A DNA stretch of 64,000 bases, taken from assembly GCA_040768125.1 (NCBI GenBank), contig JAXGNG010000001.1, positions 682,001-746,000 of the forward strand, in the 5' to 3' direction. The notes under the pieces are model-generated. The model was not told where the DNA came from and did not search any database. It worked only from the letters and a program-made list of their open reading frames with translations. Position 1 is the stretch's first letter, and the number at the start of each line of letters is the position of its first letter. This DNA comes from RBG-16-49-21 sp040768125 (GTDB lineage: Bacteria > Spirochaetota > UBA4802 > UBA5550). Shown one piece after another: positions 45,796-54,171 of the stretch. The translations under genes were made by a program, and so were the position numbers.

Positions 45796-46943
45796 ACAAT
45801 CCCTTCATGGAAGCGGCGACGACGCTCGACAATGCCTTCGTGAAAAAATGGAAGGAGGGGGGCGGCCGCGTCGTGGGCTACACCTGCTCCTATGTGCCCG
45901 ACGAGATTTTTCATTCCGTGGGGATCCTTCCCTACAGGATTCGCGGCTTCGGCGCGGCGGAGACCACCATCGGCGACACCTACTTCGGGCCCTTCATATG
46001 CAGCCTTCCCAAGTGCATGCTCCAGCTCGCCGGGGAGGGGAGGTTCGACTTCCTCGACGGAGCCATCATCACACCGGGGTGCGATTCCATGCGCCGCCTG
46101 GACGAGTGCTGGCGCAAGGCCGGGGGGGACATCGAGGGCTCACTGCCGGCGTTTTTCTTCCACTATGGCGTGCCCCACAAGTACGCGGACTACACCATCA
46201 AGTGGTTCGCCGAGGAAACCAGGCGCCTCATCGACGCCGTGGAGAAGCACTTCGGCGTGAAGGTCGATGATGAGAAGCTGCGCGCTTCGATACGCCTCTA
46301 TAACCGGGGCCGCGCCCTCCTCGACGAGTTCGACGCCCTGCGCACGGCCGGCGAGCCCCCCTTCACGGGAAGCGACGCCCTTGCCGTCATCCTCGCCGGG
46401 ACCACCATGGCGCGCGACGACTACAACGAGCTTTTAGAGAAGTTCATCGCAGCGGCGAAAAAGGAGAAGGGCATCTCCGGCAGGGTGCGCCTCATGCTCG
46501 TGGGAAGCGCCAACGACGACGTGGACCTCGTGCGCGTCGTGGAGGGGGACCGCGCCATCGTGGTGGCGGACAACCTCTGCTTCGGCTCGCGCTTCTACAC
46601 CGACCTGGTTGAGGAGGAGGGCGACCCGGTGCTGAACCTGGCGAAGCGCTACCTGGCCCACAACGACTGCCCCCGGATGTACGGGGAGTACCGTCACCGC
46701 CTGGAAACATTAAAGACCAAGACGGAGAAGGCGAATGTCGACGGCGTCATCCTCCAGAACATCCGCTTCTGCGACCTCCACGGTTCCGAGAACGGCCTCT
46801 TCGAGCGGGACCTCGAGGCGGAGGGGATACCCTGCATGCGCCTGGAGCGGGAGTACGGTCCCCTCGTCGAGACGGGGCGGATGAAGATGCGGGTTGACGC
46901 CTTCATCGAGCGGATCCGGCAGAAGAGGAGGGAGATCGCATGA
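45792..46943 (+). CDS. 2-hydroxyacyl-CoA dehydratase/benzoyl-CoA reductase subunit, C-like (module 1)
   Basis: A 383-residue HgdB/BcrC-family protein. Likely [4Fe-4S] ligands are Cys32 in GYTCSYVPDEIFHSVG, Cys97 in TPGCDSMRRLDECW and the cysteine of IRFCDLHGSENG; the end LEREYGPLVETGRMKMRVDAFIERI is typical. Such subunits bind the CoA substrate and accept electrons from an ATP-driven activase. Length and order fit BcrC/BzdN-like proteins. It overlaps both neighbours by 4 bases. A hydroxyacyl-CoA dehydratase role is equally compatible with the family. Confidence 0.88.
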   Translation: MNNPFMEAATTLDNAFVKKWKEGGGRVVGYTCSYVPDEIFHSVGILPYRIRGFGAAETTIGDTYFGPFICSLPKCMLQLAGEGRFDFLDGAIITPGCDSMRRLDECWRKAGGDIEGSLPAFFFHYGVPHKYADYTIKWFAEETRRLIDAVEKHFGVKVDDEKLRASIRLYNRGRALLDEFDALRTAGEPPFTGSDALAVILAGTTMARDDYNELLEKFIAAAKKEKGISGRVRLMLVGSANDDVDLVRVVEGDRAIVVADNLCFGSRFYTDLVEEEGDPVLNLAKRYLAHNDCPRMYGEYRHRLETLKTKTEKANVDGVILQNIRFCDLHGSENGLFERDLEAEGIPCMRLEREYGPLVETGRMKMRVDAFIERIRQKRREIA

Positions 46944-48346
46944 GGCAGGAACTGCGGGAATACAAATTCGACTGGATGCTTCACAGCTGTTTTTCTTCCG
47001 CGGGGAAGATCAAGGCGGGTACCGATAAGGAGTACCGTCACATGCTCCGCTACATCCCCTACTTCCGGGGGACCGTGGAGGCGGTCCTGGACGTGGGGGA
47101 GGCGGGCCAGCGGTTCATAGAGATAACCGGGAAGTACCTCGACAACCTCATCAACGCCCGGGATCGGGGGAAAAAGACCGCCATCACCACCTTCTGCTTC
47201 TCACCGGCGATCTTCTACGCCATGGACATCATGCCCGTGTGCCTGGAGGTGATCTCCGTCATGATGACCTTCGCCTACAAGAGGGGCTCGGCGGAGTTTC
47301 TCGACTTCTGCAACGAGGCGGGGTACACGGAGACCTCCTGCTCTGCCCAGCGGGGGAGCCTCGGGGCGTATCTCGCGGGTGTCGGCGCCGACATCGACAT
47401 GATCGTCACCGACACGCCCGGGGTCTGCGATACCAACGCGAACGCCTTCGCCTTCGCCTCGGCGTACCTGGGCAAGCCCTTCTTTCAGCTCGACATGCCC
47501 CCGGACCTCACGGGGGGGCGCTCCTCGGAGTACCACCGCGAGGACTACCGGGCCCTGATACGTTTTCTTGAAGAGCACTCGGGCACGAAGCTTGATCCCG
47601 ACCGCCTCAGGGAGCACCTCGTGGAACTGCAGAAACAGGACCGGATGATCGCGGAGCTCGAGGAGCTGGCGCGGGTGGTTCCCAATCCCCTTCACGTGGC
47701 CTACAATCTCATCGTCTACGCGTCCAAGTTTCTCTTTGCCGGCATGCCGGAATGCACGGGGGTCCTCGAGGCCGCACTTGAAGAATCGAAGAAAAACGCC
47801 GCGGCGGGGAAATCGGGCCTCGCCGGGGGCGAGGAGAAGATGCGCGCCTTTTTCTGCTACATCGATCACTATGTCCAGAACCTCAAGCTCTGGGAGATGT
47901 TCGAAGAGCACGGCATCGGCTACCAGGGAAACATCCTGTCGCACTACTGGTCCCCCGCGGACCCCTGCGTGCGGGACTTCGGCCAGGAGGAAGCGGCCTA
48001 CCGGATGGAACTCGCGGACCTGGACGCCATGATCGACACCATGGCAATGGTGAACTCGCGCATGCCGATGATCAAATCGATCCGGGGCCCCTACGACGCC
48101 CCCAATATGTGGCTCCAGGACACTCTCTCACTGGCGAAGATGTACAGCGCCGACTGCATCGTCTACAACGGCACCCCGGGGTGCCGCAACACCTGGGGTA
48201 TGGTGAAGCTTCTTGCCCGGGACTCGGAGAAGGCGGGATTCCCCACCTACATCATGAACGCCGACGCCTTCGACGAGCGCGTCCAGTCATGGGAGTCCAC
48301 GAGGGAGCGTTTCCTTGAATTTCTGCACGTGCGGAGGCTGATATGA
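46940..48346 (+). CDS. 2-hydroxyacyl-CoA dehydratase/benzoyl-CoA reductase subunit, B-like (module 1)
   Basis: A 468-residue partner of the preceding subunit. Cysteine-containing motifs include TTFCFSPAIFYAMDIMPVCLE, ETSCSAQRGSLGAYLAG, TPGVCDTN and the C-terminal GTPGCRNTWGMVKLLARDSE. These are HgdA/BcrB-like positions for cluster binding and substrate pocket. It is expected to form a heterodimer with the 383-residue protein encoded before it. ATGA overlaps on both sides indicate tight coupling. Confidence 0.87.
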   Translation: MRQELREYKFDWMLHSCFSSAGKIKAGTDKEYRHMLRYIPYFRGTVEAVLDVGEAGQRFIEITGKYLDNLINARDRGKKTAITTFCFSPAIFYAMDIMPVCLEVISVMMTFAYKRGSAEFLDFCNEAGYTETSCSAQRGSLGAYLAGVGADIDMIVTDTPGVCDTNANAFAFASAYLGKPFFQLDMPPDLTGGRSSEYHREDYRALIRFLEEHSGTKLDPDRLREHLVELQKQDRMIAELEELARVVPNPLHVAYNLIVYASKFLFAGMPECTGVLEAALEESKKNAAAGKSGLAGGEEKMRAFFCYIDHYVQNLKLWEMFEEHGIGYQGNILSHYWSPADPCVRDFGQEEAAYRMELADLDAMIDTMAMVNSRMPMIKSIRGPYDAPNMWLQDTLSLAKMYSADCIVYNGTPGCRNTWGMVKLLARDSEKAGFPTYIMNADAFDERVQSWESTRERFLEFLHVRRLI

Positions 48347-49137
48347 AGTATGTCGCGGGATGCGATGTGGGCTCCCTCACCTCGAAGGCCGTGGTCATGG
48401 CCGACGGGAGGATCCTTGAGTCCGTTATCATAAAATCGAAGCCGCGTCCCTGGGAGTCCGCGGAAGAAGTGATGAAGCGGGCACTCGAGAAGGCGGGGAT
48501 CACGATGGATGATATCTCTTTCTGCGTGGGAACGGGGTACGGAAGGGACAGGATCCCCTTCGTGCAGGAGGCGGTCTCCGAAATCGCCTGCCACGGCAAG
48601 GGTGCGCGCTGGCTCCTTCCCACGGTGAAAACCGTGATCGATATCGGCGGCCAGGACTGCAAGGCCATGAGGCTCGACGAAGCGGGGAACATGGTGAAAT
48701 TCATCACCAACGACAAGTGCGCCTCGGGCACGGGGCGCTTCCTCGAGGTGATGGCGAAGGTCCTGGGCGTGGAGCTCGGCGACCTGGGAACGCTGTCCAT
48801 GAAATCGAAGAGCCCCATCACACTGGCCTCGGCCTGCACGGTCTGGGCCCAGGCTGACGTGATCCAGCACCTGAACGACCGGGTCCCCGTGGAGGACATC
48901 GCCGCCGGCGTGAACGCCGCCATGGCGAGCCGTATGGCCGTCCTGGCGGGAAACATCGGCGTGGAACGCGATGTCTGCATGACCGGCGGCGTGGCGAAGA
49001 ACGACGGCGTCGTCTCCGCCCTGGAGAAGCTCCTGGGCGTGCGGATCAAGCGGATACGGAGGACCGATCCCCAGCTCGCCGGGGCGCTGGGGGCCGCGCT
49101 TATCGCGAAGGAGAAGCTGAACGGAGGAACGACATGA
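48343..49137 (+). CDS. Acyl-CoA dehydratase activase (ASKHA ATPase), module 1, first copy
   Basis: A 264-residue BadF/BcrA/HgdC-family ATPase that couples ATP hydrolysis to injection of a low-potential electron. The phosphate-binding start is AGCDVGSLTSKAVVM; the adenosine region is MTGGVAKNDGVV. The two cysteines that hold the bridging [4Fe-4S] cluster are present: Cys126 in NDKCASGTGRF and Cys165 in SACTVWAQAD. One of a pair resembling the A and D subunits of class I benzoyl-CoA reductase. Confidence 0.93.
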   Translation: MKYVAGCDVGSLTSKAVVMADGRILESVIIKSKPRPWESAEEVMKRALEKAGITMDDISFCVGTGYGRDRIPFVQEAVSEIACHGKGARWLLPTVKTVIDIGGQDCKAMRLDEAGNMVKFITNDKCASGTGRFLEVMAKVLGVELGDLGTLSMKSKSPITLASACTVWAQADVIQHLNDRVPVEDIAAGVNAAMASRMAVLAGNIGVERDVCMTGGVAKNDGVVSALEKLLGVRIKRIRRTDPQLAGALGAALIAKEKLNGGTT

Positions 49138-49919
49138 TCACTGCCGGATGCGACGTGGGATCCCTGACCGCGAAGGCGGTCATCATGCGGGACGACGAGA
49201 TAGCCGCCGCCGAGGTGATACGGGCATCGGCATCCCCGGAGAAATCGGCCAGGGAGGTGATGGATCTCGCCGCGGCGAAGGCGGGCGTTTCCATCGGGGA
49301 CATCGAGTACTGCGTGGGCACGGGGTACGGCCGCAAGAACATCGGCTTCGTCCATTCAGTGGAATCGGAGATCGCCTGCCACGGCCGGGGCGCCGTGTGG
49401 CAGGCACCCTCGGCGCGGACCGTGGTGGACATCGGCGGCCAGGACGCCAAGGCGATTCGCGTGGACGAAAAGGGCGCCGTGGAGCGCTACGTGTACAACG
49501 ATAAGTGCGCCTCCGGCACGGGGCGCTTCCTCGAGATCATCGCCGACGCACTCGAGACGCCCCTGGAGGAACTGGGTGACCTCTCCATGAAGTCAACGGA
49601 AAAGCTCACCCTCTCGAACCAGTGCGTGGTCTTCGCCGAGACGGAGATCATCTCCCTGGTGAACGAGGGGAAGGAGATCGCCGATATCGTGAACGCCATG
49701 CACCAGGCCGTGGCCAACCGCGCGGCGTCCCTGGCCCGGAGCATCGGCGTGGAGGCCGACGCCGTCATGACCGGCGGCGTGGCGAAGAACGACGGCATGT
49801 TCCGCGCCCTGGGACGCGCCCTGGGCGTGGAGCTGATCCGCGTGCCCCAGCCCCAGATCAACGGGGCCCTGGGCGCGGCGCTACTTGCCCGCGAGGCGCT
49901 TTTATCAGGTGTTAAATGA
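49134..49919 (+). CDS. Acyl-CoA dehydratase activase (ASKHA ATPase), module 1, second copy
   Basis: A 261-residue paralogue of the preceding activase, overlapping it by 4 bases. Cluster cysteines are Cys125 (NDKCASGTGRF) and Cys164 (NQCVVFAETEI). Phosphate motifs CDVGSLTAKAVIM and VDIGGQDAKAI are intact, as is MTGGVAKNDGMF. Two different activases in tandem point to a heterodimer, as in Bcr/Bzd-type reductases, rather than the homodimer of simple dehydratases. Confidence 0.92.
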   Translation: MITAGCDVGSLTAKAVIMRDDEIAAAEVIRASASPEKSAREVMDLAAAKAGVSIGDIEYCVGTGYGRKNIGFVHSVESEIACHGRGAVWQAPSARTVVDIGGQDAKAIRVDEKGAVERYVYNDKCASGTGRFLEIIADALETPLEELGDLSMKSTEKLTLSNQCVVFAETEIISLVNEGKEIADIVNAMHQAVANRAASLARSIGVEADAVMTGGVAKNDGMFRALGRALGVELIRVPQPQINGALGAALLAREALLSGVK

Positions 49920-49934
49920 AAGACCCCCTCCCGG

Positions 49935-49990
49935 CCTCCCCCTGACAGGGGGAGGTGCGGAGAAAACCCCCCTCCCATCGGAGGAGGGGT
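49935..49990. repeat. Paired CCCTC-type palindromes, copy 2
   Basis: A 9-bp stem (49935-49943 with 49947-49955, loop GAC, arms CCTCCCCCT/AGGGGGAGG) and a second imperfect hairpin at about 49967-49989 fill the 79-base gap between the two operon modules. Related to the pairs at 43528 and 54065. Confidence 0.7.
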
Positions 49991-49998
49991 GAGGTAGT

Positions 49999-50745
49999 AT
50001 GGAACTTTTTGACGACATCATACGCCAGCTCCGGGGCTTCCTTGATGAAAAAGAAGCCGCGGGGGAGTTGCGCACCGAGGCGGTGCCGGAAATGGCGACG
50101 TGGCCCGCCGGGGAGCGGGGCAACATCGTCATGGCCCAGGACACCGGCGTGGAGCTGGGGAATCCACGCGACGAGTCGGCGTCGTTCATGGTCTGGACGG
50201 GTGACGCCGGCGCGGTGCGCGACGGCCTGGTCCACGTCGTCGGCCCCGATCTTCCGGAGTCCATGGGGAGCGGCCTCCCCTTCGGCAAGGCGGTCATTAT
50301 CGGCGTGAAGGGAATGAGCGAGGAGAACTGCTACGAGCGGCACCGGGCACTGGAGCTCGTGCGCTATGACCTGAACCTGAAGGGCTACATGATGCGCGCC
50401 GTGTCCCAGTACCTCCGGGAGTGGAGCCGCGTGAGCCGCGGGGCGGTGGAGGGCGGCTTCTCCTTCGCGGTCCTCGCCGCGGCGCTCTCCGGTCTCTACC
50501 GCGCCGTGGACTTCGTGGAATCGGTGGAATTTATATTCGTCACCTCCTCCGCGGCGGAGGTGCGGCGCCTGGGCGAGGCCGGGTCGCGCGCGGAGCGGCT
50601 CATCGGCGCCATGAACAAGATGGCCGCGGAGATGTCCTTCGACTGCGACACCTGCGACTACACCGACGTGTGCAGCGAGGTGGAGGGCCTGCGGAGCATG
50701 AGGAACACGATAACCGGGAAGGGGGCGACCCATGTGCGGCACTGA
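49999..50745 (+). CDS. CdhC/acetyl-CoA-synthase-like truncated protein
   Basis: A 248-residue protein whose order of motifs resembles the N-terminal half of the CdhC subunit of CO dehydrogenase/acetyl-CoA synthase: VELGNPRDESASFMVW, then VHVVGPDLPESMGSGLPFG, and a C-terminal cysteine group C-X2-C-X5-C (Cys216, Cys219, Cys225). In CdhC the equivalent region begins the A-cluster site, but the later CGCF nickel-binding part is absent here. It may hold a small Fe-S or metal site. It overlaps the CooC-like ATPase gene by 14 bases. Similarity was judged by eye from memory of the family; function unknown. Confidence 0.65.
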   Translation: MELFDDIIRQLRGFLDEKEAAGELRTEAVPEMATWPAGERGNIVMAQDTGVELGNPRDESASFMVWTGDAGAVRDGLVHVVGPDLPESMGSGLPFGKAVIIGVKGMSEENCYERHRALELVRYDLNLKGYMMRAVSQYLREWSRVSRGAVEGGFSFAVLAAALSGLYRAVDFVESVEFIFVTSSAAEVRRLGEAGSRAERLIGAMNKMAAEMSFDCDTCDYTDVCSEVEGLRSMRNTITGKGATHVRH

Positions 50746-51541
50746 ACAACGGGGGAGCGTGATCATCGCGCTCTGCGGGAAGGGAGGCGTGGGGAAGACG
50801 ACCCTGGCGGCCTCCATCGTGAGGACCCTGGCGCGCGATTCCGGGACGCGGGTCCTGGCCATCGACGCGGACCCCTCCGTGGGCCTGGCCACGGCCCTGA
50901 ACGTGGCGGTGAAGAAGACCGTGGACGACATCCGCAACGACTTCATCGAGCTCGTGAAGAAGCGGGGGGCCGGCGATAAAGAACAGGTCCTCTCCCTCCT
51001 CGACTACGAGATGCTGGGCGCGCTCCATGAGCGGGACAACCTGGCCTTCCTTGCCATCGGCCGCCCGGAGACCGAGGGGTGCTACTGCCAGGTGAACCAT
51101 ATCCTTAAAGACATCATCGCCTCGATCGCGGGGAATTTCGATTACGTCGTGGTGGACGCTGAGGCGGGGGTTGAGCAGGTGAACCGCCGCGTCCTTGAAA
51201 GGGTGACGCACCTCCTCCTGGTGAGCGATCTCTCCGCCAAGGGGATCAACGTGGCGAAGACGATCCACGACGTCGCGGGGGAGGCAGTGGGCTTCGACCG
51301 CGCGGGGCTCGTGATCAACCGCGTGCGGGACGCCGCGGAGCTCGGGAAGGTCCGCCTTCCCGGGACGCCCGAACTCCTCGGCTGGATTCCCGAGGACGAG
51401 GCCGTGCGGAGCGCCGACATCGCCGGGGACGATTTCCTTCGTCTTCCCGACGCCCCGGCCTTCGAGGCCGTGGAGCGGTGCCTCGGCGCCCTGGGGATCG
51501 TCCCCGCTTCCTGCGGCGCGGCGCGGGAGGCCCGGGCATGA
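50732..51541 (+). CDS. CooC-like P-loop ATPase
   Basis: A 269-residue MinD/ParA-superfamily protein with the deviant Walker A CGKGGVGKTTLAASIV, IDADPSVGLATAL, and the CooC hallmark GRPETEGCYCQVNHIL with Cys117 and Cys119, which in CooC bind a metal at the dimer interface. VVVDAEAGVEQVNRR and LVSDLSAKGINVAKTI follow. CooC proteins assist nickel insertion into CO dehydrogenase. No CO dehydrogenase is encoded in the window, so here it probably serves the operon's own metalloenzymes. The next gene starts within its stop (ATGA). Confidence 0.9.
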   Translation: MCGTEQRGSVIIALCGKGGVGKTTLAASIVRTLARDSGTRVLAIDADPSVGLATALNVAVKKTVDDIRNDFIELVKKRGAGDKEQVLSLLDYEMLGALHERDNLAFLAIGRPETEGCYCQVNHILKDIIASIAGNFDYVVVDAEAGVEQVNRRVLERVTHLLLVSDLSAKGINVAKTIHDVAGEAVGFDRAGLVINRVRDAAELGKVRLPGTPELLGWIPEDEAVRSADIAGDDFLRLPDAPAFEAVERCLGALGIVPASCGAAREARA

Positions 51542-52662
51542 TCGAGACCGCCGTGAGATTCGCGGACCTTCTCGAGGACCCGCGCAACGCCCTTGTCGAA
51601 GAGGCCCTCGAAAGGGAGATGATCCCCCTGGGCTACGCCTGCAGCATGGTTCCCGAGGCCCTTCTTTCCGTGGGGAGGCTCTTTCCCGTGCGGCTCCGCG
51701 CCCCCGGCGTGGCGGGCACGGAGATGGCGGACATCTACCTGTCGAGCGTTATCTGCTCCTACACCCGGAGCCTCCTCGAGTTTGCCCTTGACGGGCGGTA
51801 TGATTTTCTCCGCGGTTTCGTCTTCGTGGCGAGTTGCGACCACCTGCGACGCCTCCACGACAACCTCGATTACCTTTCGAAGCCAGAGTTCAGCCACATC
51901 CTTGACGTGCCCCACCGCCGGGGCGAGGCCGCCCTGGAGTGGACCGTGGAGGAGCTCAGGCGCCTCGCCGCGGCCCTCGAGGGGGCCTTCGGCGTCGACA
52001 TGGGGACCGACAGTATACGGAAGGCCATTGCTTCGCGGAACGAAATGAACCGGCTTCTCCGGGAGATCGGGGAGATGCGGAAGGCCGACGCCCCGCCCTT
52101 CACAGGGACGGAGTACCACCGCCTGATCATGGCGGCCCAGGCCGCGCCCTTCGAGCTCATGAGGCCCCTGGTCGAGGAGTTTCGCCATCGCGCGAAGGAA
52201 TCCCCCGGCAGGGACGGGCACCGTGCCCGCGTCCTGGTGACCGGGACGGGCCTCGACGACCCGGGCTACACGGAGATCATCGAGTCCCAGGGCGCCCTTG
52301 TGGTGGCGGACCGCTACTGCACCGGCTCCTTCCCCGGGTTCGATACCGTGGATGAAGATGATGAGCCTTTCACGGCCATGGCGCGGCGCGTCCTTGACGG
52401 GAGCCGCTGTCCCAGGATGATGGAGGAGTTCGCCGCCCGGGCGGAGTACGTCGCCCGCCTCGCCCGGGAATACCGGGCAGACGGCGTGGTGATAGAATCG
52501 ATAAAGTTCTGCGACACCTGGGGAGTCGAGTCCGCCGCCCTGTCGGCGCGGCTCCGGGAGGAGGGGATCCCCGTCCTCCGGCTTGAGCGGGAGTACCGCC
52601 AGAGCGGCGAGGGGCAGCTCCGCACGCGTATCCAGGCCTTCATCGAGAGCATGGGGAAGTAA
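51538..52662 (+). CDS. 2-hydroxyacyl-CoA dehydratase-family subunit, C-like (module 2)
   Basis: A 374-residue paralogue of the module 1 C-like subunit. Matching cysteine motifs are GYACSMVPEALLSVG, FVASCDHLRRLHDN and IKFCDTWGVES, and the end LRLEREYRQSGEGQLRTRIQAFIESM is shared. The ATG at 51538 overlaps the CooC-like stop; a longer in-frame extension inside the ATPase gene is not used. Substrate unknown. Confidence 0.88.
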   Translation: MIETAVRFADLLEDPRNALVEEALEREMIPLGYACSMVPEALLSVGRLFPVRLRAPGVAGTEMADIYLSSVICSYTRSLLEFALDGRYDFLRGFVFVASCDHLRRLHDNLDYLSKPEFSHILDVPHRRGEAALEWTVEELRRLAAALEGAFGVDMGTDSIRKAIASRNEMNRLLREIGEMRKADAPPFTGTEYHRLIMAAQAAPFELMRPLVEEFRHRAKESPGRDGHRARVLVTGTGLDDPGYTEIIESQGALVVADRYCTGSFPGFDTVDEDDEPFTAMARRVLDGSRCPRMMEEFAARAEYVARLAREYRADGVVIESIKFCDTWGVESAALSARLREEGIPVLRLEREYRQSGEGQLRTRIQAFIESMGK

Positions 52663-52663
52663 G

Positions 52664-54061
52664 ATGAACATTGCCGATATCGCCGTTACATCGAAGTTCA
52701 AGCTTTTCAATCTCCTCAACATCGCCAGGATGGGGGTGAAGCATGGGCCCTATGATATGGTAAGGGACCTGATCCGCTATCCCTGGATGCGCCATTTCCT
52801 CAAGGTTAACCGCCTCATCAGCAAGCTCACGGAGGGCCGCACCGGCAACTACCGGGAGGCCGTGACGATGATCATTCACGCCACCACGAAGGAAATCATC
52901 GACCTCCTCGAGGGGGTCTACCATCGACAGGACCGCCTGGTGCTCCACGAGGACATGGTGCCGCCGGAGATCCTTCGCGCCATGGGCCTCTCGCCCTGGA
53001 TGCCCGAGGTCCTGGGGATCCTCCTTCCCATGCTCGAGGCCAACGCCATGGAGGAGTATATCGACGCCGCGGAGAACGAGGGCGTGCCCCCCGACGTGTG
53101 CAGTCTCCCCAAGGCCGTCATCGGCATGACGGTTTCGGACTGCCTGCCCCCGGCGCGCGCCGTGGTGACCTCGAACCTCCCCTGCGACGGCGGGATGACC
53201 TCCTACATCTACGTTGAACAGAAGACCGGCGCCCCCACCTTCCGCCTGGATATACCGCACCACTTCAAGGACGAGCGCGCCGAGGCCTACTTCGCCGGGG
53301 AATTGCGCCGCATGATCGCCTGGCTGGAGAAGCATACCCCGGGGCGCATTGACTGGGACAGGCTGAAAGAGATGTGCGAGGAGCGGAACCGGATGGTGGA
53401 GTACGAGCTCGAGCTCTGGGAGATGATCGCCCACAGGCCGGCCCCCCTTGCCGCCGAGGCGGTCTACCTCGGCCACCTCTGGTTCTTCAACGTCTGCTCG
53501 GGGCTTAAAAGCGCCACGGAGGTCTTTCGTAAGCTTACGCTCCTCGCGAAGGAGAACCTCGAGAGGGGGGTATCCGCGCTTGAGGATGAGAAGTACCGCA
53601 CCCTTCTCTGGAACCCGCCGACCCTCCACGCCCTGGACCTCTTCGTCTGGGCCGAGAGGCGCTACGGCGTCTCCTGCATCATGGACAGCATGACCTTCAA
53701 CCGGATTCCCTTCATCGACACCTCTTCTGAGGAGTCGATGCTCCGCGGCATCGGGCGCAACATCATGAACGGCCCCATGGCGCGCCATACCCGGGGGCCC
53801 ATGGAGAACTACTTCGACGACATGTTCCATATCATCAAGCGTTTCGACATCGACATGCTCTGGATGGCGGGGCACATCGGGTGCAAGAACACCCAGGCAC
53901 TGAACAACATCATGCGGGAGAAGTGCAGGGACGTCGGGGTGCCGGTCCTCATCATCGACTACGATCTCTCGGACACGCGCATCGTGCCGAAGGAGGGGAT
54001 ACTCTCCCAGGTCGATCACTTCATGGAGAACGTGATGAAGGCGGAGCGGCGGAAGGGCTGA
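52664..54061 (+). CDS. 2-hydroxyacyl-CoA dehydratase-family subunit, B-like (module 2)
   Basis: A 465-residue paralogue of the module 1 B-like subunit, starting one base after the preceding stop. Cysteine motifs include VSDCLPPARAVVTSNLPCDGG and AGHIGCKNTQALNNIMREKC, followed by a C-terminal LSQVDHFMENVMKAE helix. With the 374-residue protein it should form a second heterodimer distinct from that of module 1. Confidence 0.85.
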   Translation: MNIADIAVTSKFKLFNLLNIARMGVKHGPYDMVRDLIRYPWMRHFLKVNRLISKLTEGRTGNYREAVTMIIHATTKEIIDLLEGVYHRQDRLVLHEDMVPPEILRAMGLSPWMPEVLGILLPMLEANAMEEYIDAAENEGVPPDVCSLPKAVIGMTVSDCLPPARAVVTSNLPCDGGMTSYIYVEQKTGAPTFRLDIPHHFKDERAEAYFAGELRRMIAWLEKHTPGRIDWDRLKEMCEERNRMVEYELELWEMIAHRPAPLAAEAVYLGHLWFFNVCSGLKSATEVFRKLTLLAKENLERGVSALEDEKYRTLLWNPPTLHALDLFVWAERRYGVSCIMDSMTFNRIPFIDTSSEESMLRGIGRNIMNGPMARHTRGPMENYFDDMFHIIKRFDIDMLWMAGHIGCKNTQALNNIMREKCRDVGVPVLIIDYDLSDTRIVPKEGILSQVDHFMENVMKAERRKG

Positions 54062-54064
54062 CCA

Positions 54065-54150
54065 CCCCTCCCTCGATGGGAGGGGCTGGGGGAGGGTGAT
54101 CTTACTTGATGCGCCCCCCCCCCATCCCTCCCCCTTCAAGGGGGAGGGGT
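54065..54150. repeat. Paired CCCTC-type palindromes, copy 3
   Basis: An 8-bp stem (54065-54072 with 54078-54085, CCCCTCCC/GGGAGGGG) and an 11-base arm pair (54126-54136 with 54138-54148, CCCTCCCCCTT/AAGGGGGAGGG) lie between the last B-like subunit and the third activase. Same family as at 43528 and 49935. Confidence 0.75.
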
Positions 54151-54171
54151 AAACAGAAAAGGAGAACAGCA

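Noticed and set aside
45764..46270. Arg/His-rich frame within the first dehydratase-like gene
   Set aside because: Frame-shifted shadow of the C-like subunit gene, whose cysteine motifs are clear in the accepted frame.
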